DNA of 64,000 bases from Biscogniauxia marginata (GCA_022695795.1 MU404194.1:23511-87510), one strand, 5' to 3'. Counted from the first letter of the stretch, positions 30,115-43,785 are shown. Notes: generated by a model from the sequence alone, not told the origin. Numbers and translations: made by a program.

Positions 30115-33100
30115 AGCTCGACAAGTCGGTGATTCAACTCGGTAGTAGGTGAGGGGGGTAGAAAACAGTATCTCCTAGATGTCCATATAGTGTATTACTC
30201 GGAAGGATCGGACAAGGGTAACATTAATTTCTAGCCTTTTCTTGTTCTTTTTCTTGCTCTTTCTTTTCTTTATCCTCTCTTATCTACCTTAGGTACCTAA
30301 GTACATATTTTACCCTCTATCCGATCTAGGGGTTCGTCAATAACACCCGTGTTACACAGATGATGAATATGGAGGATATGTACCTAACTAGTAATTTATT
30401 CGGTATGTATTCGACAAGACATTTCTAGTCTAATGGTACACTAACCTATCATCGCTTATTTTGGAGCAGCCCTCCGAGACCTCAAGACTGAGACAAGCGC
30501 AAACTTTGTAGTTTGTCCCGCCAACTTGGAACTGGGAAAGGTTGTCGCATTCCTGGTTTGCATTGACCACGAGGTTGTTATGTAATAATCTTTTTGTTTT
30601 AATATGGACCGCATTCTAGACTAAAGTATATCGACCCGTTTCCCCCCTTGGTGAAACAAGACCGAAGCCATTGCTTTATTACCTAACCCAAAAAAGGATT
30701 CGTCTGCGCCGTTGGTCGTACGTATCACAAAGAGACAGGAGAGTGGTATGGAGATATTTGAGTGACGGACATTAATTAATACATTGCAGCCAGGGCAAGC
30801 CACGGGCGTGCGATCAACGTCATTCGTTGCCTAGCTGAGCCAAGGCGAAGAGCCCGGCGTTGTGTTACATCCCCGAACACATCATTATGTTGCTTACATT
30901 TACACAGTACCTAGGTACCTCTCCTGGTAGCCCTTGTAGATCATCTACGAAAAGTATTTGCTGACTTACACCAGAAGTACCGTCGGGGCTCATAATCAAC
31001 GCCCAACGACTCTCCTCCTTACTTCGGGAGCTAAGGCATGGGTCCTTTTAAGTTAACCGGTTTATTCTCGTCAAGTATCTCCAAAGCGGGATATATTCAT
31101 CGCTAACTATCTTCGTGTCGTAATGATACGGTTGGTAATGCGCCCCCGACTTAGTAACGAGCTTGTTGCTACCTGCCGACCTCAGCCAAGAAAGCTGCCA
31201 AGGCGCAGCTAAAGAGCGCTGGGAAGGTTCTTAAGGTTCCTACTCCAGAACCAATCACTCGGGATATGCCTGTTAAACTACATGTTCCCCGCATACGCCA
31301 CGAGCGCTAGTTGCTCCACAATCTGAAGGGCCAATAAGCCATCCATGTGATAGACATGGCTGACATGGTACCTAGCCGTAGTCCCATGCTATGCTCGAGC
31401 ATATCCTAGACGAATCGGACTTGACCGTCAACCCTTACGCCAAAAATGGTTTCTCTCTTTTGCTCTTCCTGTCCATCGCTTCTTCTTCTTGATTGCATTC
31501 GAGGGTAAATCTGTGACAAATACTATATCTATATCTATCCTCGTGCCAAGAGCAAACCCCGGGATTTGAAATGTGGTATGGAGAAACCCCAGACTCGACG
31601 AGTTCTAGCCCATTCAGGTCCTTTGCTATCTCCGCGCAAGGGAGGGGGGTTTTGCACAATCAACGGAAATGTTCTCTGCGTGGAATTTCATGTCTATCTC
31701 TCTCTTAGAAGCGGAATAGGTAGGGGTCTAAGTTAGGGAGCCGATACCCCCAGACACAGCGAAAGCTTGTGGTTCCCGCTCTCGACAGAAACTCCATACG
31801 TACTCCATACGTACGTACAGCCAGTCCAGTGTCGAGCCTGCCTTTGCCAAGAGTCGGCGCATTCTATGGCTTGCTTTTCTTACCACACTCGAGAGAGGTG
31901 ATAGGACGAATTGCGCCGACTATGAGGAAGAGGATAGCTGAGATGTGAGAAGGGGAGAGTATTTATTTGTTTGTCTTCTGGATTTCGTTCCGGCCGATGA
32001 TCAATTTGTACCGTAGACCTGTCATGTAGTACGGTGATTTTCACCTATGTTTTTTATATGCCACGTGAGCGCAGTCGCAATCAATTCGTTAATACATATA
32101 TAATTCTGCCGTTTTTTTCTTATTACTCTTGTTCTTGGCATTGAGTTCAATCAAGCTTCAGTCAAGCTTCAACCAAGATATGGGGCTAATAAGAAGGGAT
32201 CAAATCCTCCCCACGACCCCGCCGCGGGTACCGTGCTGCTACTGCAACCTCCGCTACTCCCGTTTTGGGAAGGCGTTCAGGTTGATCGCGTCTAGACTTT
32301 CTACTGTATGTCCATCTAAAGTTTAGATCCATATATGTAACTAAAGGTTTAAAACACTCAAAATTACCAAGTCTTACGTAGGATACATGGAATGGAATCA
32401 CTACCTAAGGTTGCAATCTGAGCAAATAGGGTCTCATCCTCAGCTGCAGCCTGCCTGCGAAAGAAGGAAAAAAAGTTCCCCCAAATACAAGGATCTTGAG
32501 TGAATATCGAACACATCTTGATTGATATCCAATATAGACAAACATTCAGTGCTTGTTAGCGATAAGTCGCGTGTCCAAACGTATGTGGTATGTGGTCTTG
32601 CTTGAGCCTCACCTCTCTTCTACCTCCTCTCCCCCTTCCTTACCTCAGTGCATATATATGCGAGAACCAATCCCTCCTATGTTTCAGCCTGTCCATGGAC
32701 ATGCAAACTTCTTGATATGCGATGTGCCTGGGTAAGTCACGGCCGTAACGGGCCGCAATCCTCGTGGGTTTGGGGGAAATCCATCATTAGGTACGCATTA
32801 GCCTCAAGTTGTCGACCAAAGACCCCAAGGAGCCAAGCAATGGAGGATTTCCTCCTTGCCTCTCCCTTTCCCCCACTTCCCTCCCAAACTTCTCCATGGG
32901 GTGGTTGGATACTGCGGCGAATGGCAATAAATTACTAGCTATGTGTGTACCTAACTGCATATGTAAGTAGGTAGACAGGTACCTATCCATGCATCGCGGA
33001 GTATGTAGTTATCTCGAGCTTTTTAAGTTAAGGAGATGGCGGGAAGGGTATGTAAAACTGGTAGGGTTGTGGATAGCCGTTAAATAACACGCCTCTCGGT

Positions 33101-33463
33101 TAATCTTACTAATTACTTTGATAACCTACTACTTTCGTCCCGTTGCATACATCTTACATACAGCCATCGATATTGTCTGCAGATAGGATCCAAGCAGATC
33201 TGCTGACTTGCATGACCTGATACCCAGCCTGGCGTGGTAAAAAGTCCGGCTCGTAGGGCTTTCTTGGCTCTCTTGGCTCTCCAGTCCCAAAGGCAGCAAG
33301 GCTCGCCAGCTGTGCTTGTTTGTGTTGCACGTGGCGAGATCCGTTGACTAATGAGTAGAGATCATCCGCCGCGTTGTCTCGTGTCACAGCATCACCGAAT
33401 GCTGAATGGAGGAAAGGCGGGCTTTTGGAGTTTGCGACTTGGCGCGTTGAGGGATATACACGG

Positions 33464-33499
33464 TATGATTATGATTATGATGATGATGATGATGATGAA
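33464..33499. repeat. (ATG/GAT)n trinucleotide repeat
   Basis: TATGATTATGATTATGATG followed by pure GAT units; a simple repeat in the gene-free spacer. Confidence 0.8.
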
Positions 33500-34255
33500 G
33501 GACTATGGTTAATCTATTCAGGATTATCTTTTTGGTGGTTGAAAATAGAACAGGACATGAGAGGGGTAAAGTCGCCCGTCTCCTCTACCGAGAGGACGAC
33601 GTAAGATCAGGATAAGACATCTGTGACAATGTGCACTTCGGTGACCGGATTGGAAAGGGCTGATTGTCTTACTACCTAAATATAATATAGACGGACATAG
33701 TCCACCGCCAAGTGCCAGCCTTGCTTACATATCTACAGACCTATTGCCACCACGCGTGCTGCGTACCAGAATCTATTGTTCGCAGATGCTGATCGACGAT
33801 GAAGAAATAAAGATGCATGCATGAATACATACATACATATACATATAACTATATAGGTAGTGATACATTTTGTAGGTATTTTCAGAGCCTCAAATCTTAT
33901 AGTATGACTTGTCGTGATAACACTTCTATCCTACCCATCTCCTTATCCCCATGAACAGACTTTCTCAATTCTGGATGAACGGACGCCACCTAGTTTCGAA
34001 TATAGTATAATGTAATAAAACCAGAATATCCTCAAAAAATAATCTTCGTAAAATCTCTGTAGAATAGTAAATGTAAGAAAATGAACAACTCGCCACACGA
34101 TTTAGCGGGGGTATCTTTTTAAGTACAGAAAGTAACTCGACGGTAAGTATCAAAGGTACTTGGCGTCGGAGGGAAAAATACATGCGCGTGGCCAGTTGGA
34201 CCACGCTCTAACATAGTATTGGGCAGGGCTAAACGCAACATCTCAATCCTATACT

Positions 34256-36323
34256 CTATGGCTGGTTTCGCCGTTCGGCCTCCCGTATATCTTTGATAAC
34301 CTGAATGGCGTCGGTCTTGAGGTCGGTCATGTTTTCGATTCGCTTCTTAGACAGGGCGGCAAGATCGACGTACTTCTTCCGCCAGTATTCAGCGGCAGCC
34401 ACTGGTTCCACGGGGATGTCGGTTACCGAAAGGGGTTCGTCTACCTTCTGAAATTCCCTTTTCCATCGAGAGTGCGGAACTACCTCAGTCAGGGTAAATT
34501 GCCCAGACGCCGCTCCGTACTGGAGTGTCCAGCTGCAGCGGTACTTGGTGTAATCTATGCCAACTTCGAGCCGGTGCACAGTCCGTGGCCCCTTTATCAG
34601 AGTGATCCCACCGACGAGCGACGCGAGGTTGATCAAAAATGCTTCCTTGGTCAAAGCTTGATCCGAAATGCTCTCAATAACGCTCTTGATAAGCGCTAGC
34701 ATTTCGTCAATACACGCAGGAGGGCCGACCTGTCCATTTTCGTCATACCAGTCCGTCCCCATGATCGTAGTGACGAGCAGACTCTCAATTTCATCAAAGT
34801 TGGTCCTGTCATTCGAGCTGTGGTCTAGGATTTTGGTTGGAGCTGGGTTGTTGCCAGCGGCTGGGTTTGTGAACATTGCTGAACTTCGATCAAACAGCGA
34901 GAATCCATTTCCCGGGGGGACTTCAATCCTAGCTTCGAAACTATTTCCATTGGCAGCTTCGTGAGTTGTTTCTTTCCCGTTGACCATGACCACAGGAGGC
35001 GGTGGTGTTGCTAGCCTAACGGGTCCACTGGCCCTCTCCGGTACTTGGAGGGAAAGTCGACCCGGCCGGGGAGGCCGAGAACTATGCGCTGATGTTGGCT
35101 CGTCCGTCGTCGTCATCGGAGGTGGAGGAAACATGGGTGCCGGTGCAGTAGTCGATTGCGGGGTCTGCTCAAGAGATACATTTTGGAATTCCTTCCTCTC
35201 GTCTGGATATGCTGAAAGAGGACTCTCGTTGACCCGGTTAGTTGGGGGCCTGCCCCGAGCCTTGCCGCTCGTAGGGACTCCGCTACTTCTCCACGCAGAT
35301 GAGACTGCCTTAGCACCATGCCGACGATTGAGCGGTTTGCCTTTTGGACTGATAGCCGACCGAGGTTCGTTCGGGTCTGTCCAGAAGGTCCCTCTTGTTG
35401 ACGGTGTAATGGCGGACTGCGGATATGCAGACATGGGGTCACGAGAGACATCGTTCTGCCATGGGAACGCGGATTCGGGCCCAGGTAGAACGCTTGATCT
35501 GGGATCCATGGGTGGGAAATTGAAGTTGTTCCTACCGTCGGGGTGAGCTGTCCATGGATCAATCGCATCTGGCGGCCGAGCATTCCGAGCTTCCCCATTT
35601 AAGACAGGAGAATCAAATCTTGGTCTTTGGGATGGCGATTTACTCAACCCATCCTCTTCAGGCCGCTTCCGGCCTCGGCGGGGCCGGATATGAGGTAATA
35701 AGGCTCGCAAAGCCATATCGTCCTCGGCGGCAACTCCATCCCGCCCGTCCTCGGCCACTGGATTCGGGTCAGTAGGAATATGGGTCCAGTATGGATGTGG
35801 GTTGTCCAGTAAATAATCGAAGAAAGCATTGACGTGCATAGAATGCATCCATCGCTACGAATCGTAAGCCTCTTGTTCTGTCGCGATGGGAACGAATGGG
35901 TCTTGGGGGGACAAAACCTACCTTCAATCGAACGGCATACTGCTGTATCTTCTGGGAGCTCTGCCCCTTGTCCTGATCGGGCGGCTCGACGCCCAACTTC
36001 AAAGCCAATTCGGCCCAGGTTTTAATCTCCTTCTGATGGAGCTTTGTGATCAGCTCGAAGAGAGCGAATGTGCTGAAGCTCTTACCCTCGCTTTTCGGTG
36101 GTGTCCGAAAGGCCTCTCTCAACGCAGTAGTGTCTACGTCCAAGGGGACTGCCGGGTTGCAAAAGAGGATGAAGCTCACGTATGCATCCTCGATTGTTTC
36201 ACTTGTTACGCCCCTGTGAGGCAACGCCGGCCGCACTCCATCTGATCTAGGAGTAGTATTCCCACTCGGGGATGTGGGAGTCAGGCGATGCACGCCGTTG
36301 CTAGCCTGTGGAGTGAGCGCCAT
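34256..36323 (-). CDS. abp2: ARS-binding protein 2 (Abp2)-type protein
   Basis: Two exons, 36323-35922 and 35854-34256, 666 residues; the 67-bp intron (GTAGGT...CGTAG) joins IQQYAVRLK to RWMHSMHVNAFFDYLL. The conserved domain is N-terminal (about 40-170): SETIEDAYVSFILFCNPAVP, then FSTFALFELITKLHQKEIKTW, then the junction above and NPHPYWTHIP. I recognise this as the Abp2 domain; fission-yeast Abp2 binds AT-rich replication-origin DNA and is a nuclear protein. After it comes a basic RPRRGRKRPEEDG patch (likely nuclear signal), a long Pro/Ser-rich disordered middle, and a conserved C-terminal globular part from about residue 500 ending in a charged helix. Origin binding in this fungus is inferred from family only. 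Confidence 0.82.
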
Positions 36324-37990
36324 TATCTCACTACGGGATAGCTAGCTCCAGGGTGGGTTCCATGAATGGTAGGGAATATATAAAGACACGTCGATAGGTC
36401 GCGAACTGAGACTTTGATGAAATGATATTGGCTAGTGACCGACTGTTTATAGAACTCGTGATTGGGCTTATGAGGAGACGGAAGGGAGAGTTCCAGGCTT
36501 AGAGAAGTTAACTCAGGGTAGGCCTCCGCCTCATGTTGATGGTTAGCCCCCAGGTGTCAGGTAGTGACGAGGTTGTGTAAGCTGAACGTGGTGTTCGGGG
36601 CTAGAGGTACATAGAGGTCACTTCAGGAGCTCTATATTCGTCCAGTTTAGCCCCAGACGCAGCCTGTGGGGATGTCGATAACTGGTGATAAGATAAAGAG
36701 TATAGAGGCAGCGAGAATGCTTTATCCTGGAGAAGGAAAATGAAGCATCAGTGGTTTGGGGTCAAAGGCATGATGGATTTTTTGGGAGGAGACTTGGGAG
36801 AGACCTACCGATGGCGATGCTATTTTGAGATGGGGGAGGCTGGTGCTACGACCATTTTGAGACATCCAGAAAGGATGCATGTCTATTTTAAGAAACGTGC
36901 ATGCATAAAATCACGTGATGTAGCACCAGGCCATTCCTCCGCTGCTCCAGCTCGGCAGGATAGGCAAGTTATAATAGGTTGTTCTGCTTCAATTGGAAAG
37001 GAGGTTTTTATTTATTGATTTGGGTTCGTTGGACGCAAGTGTTTCCGCTACCCAACGCCGCATTCAGGTCTATACCAAGATAAATAAAACTGATAGTCTA
37101 GAATAGTAAATTATACACATACCCGTGCTACCGCTACTATGGTCTTGGTAACGCAGGGGGGGGGCTGTAATTGCGATTGTAGTATAGTACAAAGTGTATT
37201 ACGTGTAAGGCTCTCTCTACTAGTCCTAAGAACGTTAGAGTTATACCTTTTTTCATGTGTATAGATTTCTACCAGAGTGCCGGTTAGGGCGTCTACTAGT
37301 GTGCTTTTAGAGCGGTGCTATTTGCTGGACAACATGAAGTAAACCTACCGAAGGTACATCCTAGGCCTAGGGAAAGCACTTAACGAATAACATCCCACGA
37401 GTCAGGAACCCAGTATAAATTCGGCACCGACATCACTATCACAAGCATCATTTCTAAAACTTTTACATGTGAAACAAACTGATCAAGTTATCTACCGGTA
37501 CCTATCTCCAGACCAAGCTTACCGCACGTTTAGATAACCAAATTAATTTGCCAATTGGTAGTAGGGAAAAAAAAGAAGGGGAAAGCTGACAGCCTGAAAT
37601 GTTTTGATTAAAGGAGGCCCGGGCGGTACATAATGTGGTTAGGTACATTAGGAGGTACTTTGGTACTTAGACGCATGGAGCCGTGCGTCAGGTGCTCTTT
37701 AGGAGGTAACGCGCAGTGATGTAATCGGACCTCGGCTTGTGAACGTAGCGTAGGAAACCTTAAACTCTCCATTCCAACCAAGTTGGCATACATGCATGAA
37801 TGCTATTCGACGAACTTATTCTCAATCGTCCCTTGAGCAATAGAATGGACGTGACCCCATTTACCCTAAATACATCCGTATCTTTTCAAGTCCGTCCTTT
37901 ATTACACTTCCCCCTTTCTTCAAATCGTCCCGAGTCCCAGCCCGTTGTCTGGTAGAATATCGATATCGTAAAAGGAATATTAAAGGCACG
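36324..37990. other. Divergent spacer between the ABP2-type gene and PMP47
   Basis: About 1.7 kb carrying two divergent promoters. There is a G run at about 37147-37155 and GGTTAGGTACATTAGGAGGTAC near 37635. A frame at 36740-37018 (plus) has an ATG but no recognisable features. No gene supported. Confidence 0.55.
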
Positions 37991-39262
37991 ATGGCATCGA
38001 AACCCGTCATCCCGCAGAATGACAATGTCGCGCACGCCCTCGCCGGCGCCGGAGGCGGTATCCTCTCGATGGTCTTGACGTACGTTCGCTTTCCCTTCCC
38101 TCCTCGACCTACATACAACCCTCCCATGATCGCCTGAATATGAAGATCCCTAACACCAACGAACATGCTTATCTACCTGACTTCCAGCTAACAAGCCGCC
38201 CCCTACCCCCCAGATACCCCCTCATCACGCTCTCGACCCGGGCCCAGGTGGAATCGAAACGAGCCGAGACGGCCTTCCTCGCGGCGGTGCGGGGCATCGT
38301 CGCGCGGGAGGGGGTGGCGGGCCTGTACGCGGGGCTCGACAGCGCCGTGTTCGGCATCAGCGTGACCAACTTCGTGTACTACTACTGGTACGAGTGGACG
38401 CGGGGCTTCTTCGAGGCGGCGGCGGACCGGGCCGGGCGCGCCTCGCGGCGGCTGACGACGGTGGAGTCGATGATCGCGGGCGCGATCGCGGGCTCCGCGA
38501 CCGTGATCCTGACGAACCCGATCTGGGTCATCAACACGCGCATGACGACGCGGCGCGAGCGCCTCGAGGAGGACGGCGGCCGGGAGCTCGCCGCCGCCGA
38601 GGGCAGCGACGGCGCCAAGGCCCTCGTGCCCGCGAAGCCGCCCACGACCGTCGGCACGCTCCTGGCGCTCCTGCGCGAGGAGGGGCCCCAGGCCCTGTTC
38701 CGCGGCGTCGTCCCCGCCCTCGTCCTCGTCGTCAACCCTATCCTGCAGTACACGCTCTTCGAGCAGATGAAGAACGCCGTCGAGCGCCGCCGCCGCGTCA
38801 CCCCCGCCGTCGCCTTTGTCCTCGGCGCCCTCGGCAAGCTCTTCGCCACCTCCGTCACCTACCCCTACATCACCGTCAAGAGCCAGATGCACGTCGCCGC
38901 CCGCGGCGAGAAGAAGGAGGGCATCAACCAGGCCATCCGCCGCGTCGTCAGGGAGGAGGGCTACGCCGGGCTTTACAAGGGTGAGCTATTCTTCCCTTTC
39001 CTCAAGGGTTTCCGGGGGGGGTTTTTTTTTTTCTTTTCTATATACATTTGGTCATTGGGACCCAACTGGGGTTTTTTCTTCTGCCCCAGGAAAAAAAATA
39101 TTTGAGTTTCCAACGCTGATTTTAATTTAAAAATTAGGCATTGGACCCAAGGTCACCCAGAGCGTCTTGACGGCGGCGTTCCTGTTCGCGTTCAAGGACG
39201 TCCTCTACGAGCAGACGATTAAGCTGAGGAGCAGCGTAGCTCGGAAAGCCCTCAAGGCATAA
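37991..39262 (+). CDS. pmp47: Peroxisomal membrane carrier PMP47/ANT1 type
   Basis: Mitochondrial-carrier-family protein of the peroxisome (SLC25A17 type) that brings ATP and possibly cofactors into the organelle for fatty-acid activation. Three exons, 37991-38079, 38214-38980 and 39138-39262, 326 residues. The three repeats show the variant signatures typical of the peroxisomal branch instead of plain PxDxxKxR: YPLITLSTRAQV (repeat 1, across intron 1), NPIWVINTRM (repeat 2) and YPYITVKSQMHV (repeat 3). Other marks are GLYAGLDSAVFGI and GLYKGIGPKVTQSVLTAAF. An Ala/Glu/Arg insertion follows repeat 2. Exon 2 is strongly GC-rich while the flanks and the second intron, which holds G and T runs, are not. 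Confidence 0.87.
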
Positions 39263-40255
39263 TAAATAGGGCGCACAGCGTACCCAACTCGTCCCATCCG
39301 GATGGGGGGAGGACGGGGAGAAGAGAGCCCAGACAAACGTAGAGACTTCGAGGCATCGAAGGTGAAATTTTTGGTGAGAAAAACACCTCGTTGTCGTCGA
39401 TGCCTATTCTGCATACACCCCCAAACGCACTGCTAAATTATTTTTTAAAATTGTACACACGATTTATATATACATAACCCAACCTACGTTTTTCCCTGGT
39501 TTTATGCTCTTGGAAACGACAAAAACGCGATGGGATCTCCTTTTTGATATAAGGGTCTGTCCCTCTGGGAATCAAAACTTCTAGGAGATGATTAAAATAA
39601 GTATAAAAAGTCGATATCTATACCAATGAATTAAAGGATAGGAAACTTTTCCAAGAGACAGATGTATCCATCTTGTAACATGAGAAAAAAAAAATCTGTT
39701 TCTTGATTTCTTTTTATCTCTCACTCAAGTGAAATTAATCTAGGGTGGGCTGTGTTACTCACCCCGTCTTGAGAATACGGCGACTACTCCCATGATTGGT
39801 TGCGCTACCTTGATTCGTCTGTATATCTATCCATCTATTGAGAAAGATCTATTTTCGAGAGACTTGATAGACGAAACACGAAGTTGAAAACCCACTGTTT
39901 TCCGTTATACTTTAGCCTCGGATAGAGTGGGTTGACAAAAAAAGACAGAAGTCGCAAATCACACGCCAACCCTCGAATCCCCCAACATTCCCAGCACATA
40001 CTCGACTTCTGGCCGACCTACCTTTCCCATTCTCCATTCCTACTTTACCACTTCTATATATCAGCCCATCCTATCTCCTGCTCCCATATATTTCCAAAAG
40101 ACTAGTAAATCCGTAATATAACAGCCCTTCCCTTCTCTAACCGTTATCCATTGTCCTTCTAACCCCTATTTTGTTTTCCTAATTTTCTCTTCCCTTCAAC
40201 CACCAAATCCCTGGTCCTATCTCATCTCCCATACTAACATACGTGTCCACACCCC
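39263..40255. other. Convergent spacer between PMP47 and MAK10
   Basis: 3' flanks of two convergent genes. AATAAA overlaps the PMP47 stop region (39261-39266). AT-rich with short homopolymers; no coding content. Confidence 0.6.
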
Positions 40256-42984
40256 TCAAAGAATGGGAGTCAACTTCGGCACGATCCACCAATCGTGATA
40301 ACCCTTGCCCGGCGGCGGCACCTCGACCTTGAGCTTGATATCGAGATTCTTATCCCTTTCCCTCTCCTCCTCCTTCTCCTTGTTCTTCTCTTCCCCGTCC
40401 TGGCTACCACCCTCATCCTCACCCTCACCCTCCTCTTTACCCTCCTCTTTACCCCCACCCACACCTCCAGCCTCGGTCACGGCCCTCTCGTACGCCTTCT
40501 GCAGCGTCGAGATAGCTACACCGGCGGCGATCGCAGCCTTGAGGCAGTCCCTGACGTTGCCTACCCAGCGCTCGTGGGCGTTGACGCAGAAGGCCTGTGC
40601 ATCCGGCATCTTAGCGAGGGCCTCGTACCCCTTGCGGGCGCCTCCGACGGCGCCCGCGGCGTACTGCAGCAGCTCGGCGACGCTAGTGTCGGGCTGCTCG
40701 GTGGCGCGGGTGAAGGCATCGAAGGAGGGCAGCTGCGGCAAGCCGATGGTCGCGAACGGCTTGGTGCGGATCTCGTACCGCAGTACGTCGGTGCTGTAGG
40801 GCCGCGGCGGCGCCGGCGTGAGCCCCACCCGCCGCAGCGCCGTGTACAGGCAACACAGCCCGTCCGCGAACTCCCACGTGCACGCCGCGTCGAGCATCGT
40901 CACGCGAATGTACGACTTTGACAACGCGAACTCGCGCTCCTGAGCCGCCGAGAGCGCGGGCTTCTTGTTATTGTGGTGATGGTGGTGATGGTTCACCGCG
41001 GCGGCCCGGCTACGCGCCATCTCGAGGCTGCGCGTATTGAACGACTTGATACGGTCGCCGTGCTGCGCACGCGTCTTGGCTAGATAGTTCAGGTACCAGT
41101 ACATGCCAGCAAGCTCGTCAGTCTGGTACACCGACAGCTCGAAACCGAGCTGGACGATCCACTCCATCTGCCGGAGCTTGTAGAGGTAGGCCCACGATGA
41201 CAGCGGCAGCGCGTAACCAACCTCCCCGCGCTCCGACTGCAACGGCTTCTCATCGAGGTTGATCTGCAAGAGATGGTCTATCTCCTCGACGTCGGCCTGT
41301 AGCATGTCCCACTCTTGAATACTGTGGCACAGCGTCCGGCGCACGCGGCAGCGGTTCTGGCAGAAAATCCGGAAGATATCCAGGTACGATTCCGCAACCC
41401 GCTGACGGAAGATCTCCATCTGTGCCGCGGTCTGGTGACGCGGATCAGTCGGCACCTCTATGTTGTCATTCGCGGGGTCGATGTGAGGTCCACAGGGAAC
41501 GACAGTGATTGAGAGATCATGATCCAATATCTGCCGGATACTATAACTACCTAGAACAACCATCTCCTTGAATAGCAAACTCTGAAGAAGAGTCCTAATA
41601 AATACTAGGGGCTGAGGCTTCTTCGCCTGGAACGTAGAAACGAATGTCTAGGGGTAAAAGGTTTAGCTTTCACAAGTTAGAAGGGGTTAGTTAGTTAGTT
41701 AGTTGAACTCACAAGTAGACTTTGCGGCTCCGAGTATTTCAGAACATCCGTTACTTCTATGCCATCCTGAAACAGCCTTTTAAAATGCCCATTGCATTCT
41801 TCAAAGCTGAGCTGGACTATCGGGCGTGGTGGCATCGTACTTGCCAGTCGCCGTTGCAATTTGGTACTGAACGACTCGGGCACCGGTTTTCCTAGGGAAT
41901 GGTTCTTCTCGATATGTTCCATTAGGCCCCTCATCTGTATCCAAGGCATCTTTAGTGAGTCTGGGTTAGCTTGTCTTAGGCCTGAGAGGTCGATAGCCCT
42001 CAGGAACGCAATTCGTAGCTCAAGACGGAGGTCCAGAGCCGCGGAGATGTCCTTGGGGACATCATTGCTGATGGCACGAAGGTCCGATCGGGCCTTTTGC
42101 AATAAGCTAGTTATGGGTGCCTCCGGTATGTCATATAGAAGAGTGCGGTCGTATGTATTTGTGACAAAGTCTTCCTCCTACATGCTGTCAGCTCGGGGAA
42201 TTACTTTGGCGAAGTTTGAGCTGGTTGCTGACCTCGTAGAAGAGTTCATCTTTGACGAGCTCATTCACCAGGTAGCATGCCTTCAGCATCCCTATACAAT
42301 ACGCGCGCAGGACGAAGAGAAGAACTGGCTGCTTATCGCGGCTCTCAGGATCTCTCGTGAAGTTGGCGTCGTCTATGCTGGTCGGACGAGGGTTCATTAG
42401 AGCCTCTACGTAGACGCTGGTTAGGAGAGTCTGCGATAGCGGATAGCCAAGATGCCAGGCCATCTATAGATAAATTGCATGTTAGTACGTTGAGGATGGC
42501 GGCGAAATACCATGTCGCATACCTCGAGGCAGAGCAGCTGATCTATGATGCCAAGAATCTCTTCCGGGAGGAGGACGCGGGAGACGTCATATTCCTCATC
42601 CAGTGATTCGCCCTCTGCTAGAACGCCGCTGTCCATCTTGGGATCCATGATCTAAGACATCTCTTAGTTGTCTGAACCGGCAGAAACAAGAGGTGCGGGC
42701 GCGACACACACCTCGAGAGCCGAGACCGACTCAAAAAGCGTAAAGTGCTCATCTTTGACAAGCTCACCAGGTGCAAGAGCTACATCGCCATCTCATCCAG
42801 TTAGCAGCCGTACAACTTTGAAAGTACACATGACTAGAAGCACGGTTTGCTCGTGGCGGGACGGGGTTGCGGGAGGTGACGCACTCTTTACAGCGGATGC
42901 GAATTTCTCGGTGATGTCGGTCGCCACGACTCCGGGATGGGAAATGTTCGGAGGGGGCGGCGCAGGAGATTCATAATTCTGCAT
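40256..42984 (-). CDS. mak10: MAK10/NAA35, auxiliary subunit of the NatC N-acetyltransferase
   Basis: Scaffold subunit that anchors NatC to the ribosome, where the complex acetylates N-termini starting with Met and a hydrophobic residue. Six exons: 42984-42885, 42779-42712, 42651-42523, 42463-42233, 42177-41713 and 41647-40256; 794 residues, introns 55-105 bp. The hallmark LVKDEHFTLFESVSALEIMDP... (split across exons 2 and 3) leads to MDPKMDSG near residue 58. Later segments VLRAYCIGMLKACYLVNEL and FVSTFQAKKPQPLVFIRTLL are also typical. Near residue 560 there is a run of six His before NNKK. The last 60 residues before the end are an alternating Glu/Lys/Gly-rich low-complexity stretch. Both look like lineage-specific loops. 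Confidence 0.94.
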
Positions 42985-43785
42985 CTTGACTTATGGTTCA
43001 CAACACCACTCGGGGCTCTATCATGTGTTGGCTGCCTAGGTGCGGTATGTGTTTTGTCAAGCTGCGACGAGTTTGCGAGTGAGTCGTCGGGGCCTTCTTA
43101 GTCACAAATTTCGCTCCACAAGAAAGACGATCTGAACGATTTAAGCCGTCGAGGTTATAAAATCATGAGACCTTATGTATGAATAATTCTCTATGCATTA
43201 CTCGGTCTGATGCTTTGGTTAGGTGGTCAGTTGTACGAGACGTATAACATTGAATGTCTGTTTTCCAATTTGTTGTGCAAAACGTGAAAATCTGCAGGTT
43301 TCTCCAGGGAGAGGAATTTACTTGGCAGGGGACGAAAGTTGCGACAATTACACCAAAGCCACTTCATGTTCCTAGTAGCTACCATGTGATAAAAAAAAAG
43401 AAGTAAAAAAAGGGTAAATAAAATTGAGAACTTTACAAATTCTCCAAGTCATACGTCATCTTTTTTTTATAGGGAGTAGGTACCTAATATTCATCGACTT
43501 GCACGTGAGACAGAAATGTGGTCACTAGACGCTACCAATAAATCTCATAACCATTCCATGTCGGATTAGGAACCGAAGGAATATGCCTGTTTGACAAGAG
43601 CTCGCCTTAGAACTTGCATGGGAATGTTTTATTTTGTACATCTGCAACCTAAGCCAGCTTGCAACGCTTCCTGCCATCCATTCATCACTTGTCTACCGTA
43701 ACCGACTCCATCGTGACCAGTCCATTTCAAGTATGCCTTCGGATAGGCCGTGTCCCTGCGTGCTGCCTCTAAGGGGGAAATAAGT
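42985..43785. other. Spacer between ATP15 (3') and MAK10 (5')
   Basis: Contains the MAK10 promoter and the ATP15 3' flank. A TAGGTACCTA motif is at 43477-43486, next to a T run. No gene seen. Confidence 0.6.

Larger units (their letters stand above)
29725..34255. other. 4.5-kb gene-free spacer
   Basis: The longest stretch without a recognised gene. It opens with the sugar porter promoter and ends with the 3' flank of the ABP2-type gene. Contents: clusters of the TAGGTACCTA-type motif at 29997-30039, 30284-30305, 30905-30924 and 32948-32988, a CA-rich tract at 30065-30114, an ATG/GAT repeat at 33464-33499 and a CATA-rich patch near 33811-33850. Open frames are short (under 100 codons) and without domains. 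A poorly conserved small gene or non-coding RNA cannot be excluded. Confidence 0.5.

Noticed and set aside
31540..31600. Possible tRNA-like B-box (GGGATTTGAAAT)
   Set aside because: No matching A box or acceptor stem could be folded around it; no tRNA supported.
36740..37018. 92-codon plus-strand frame upstream of PMP47
   Set aside because: No domain, ordinary spacer composition, and nothing suggests splicing or conservation.
38203..38892. 229-codon minus-strand frame across PMP47
   Set aside because: Shadow of GC-rich exon 2; no recognisable domain.
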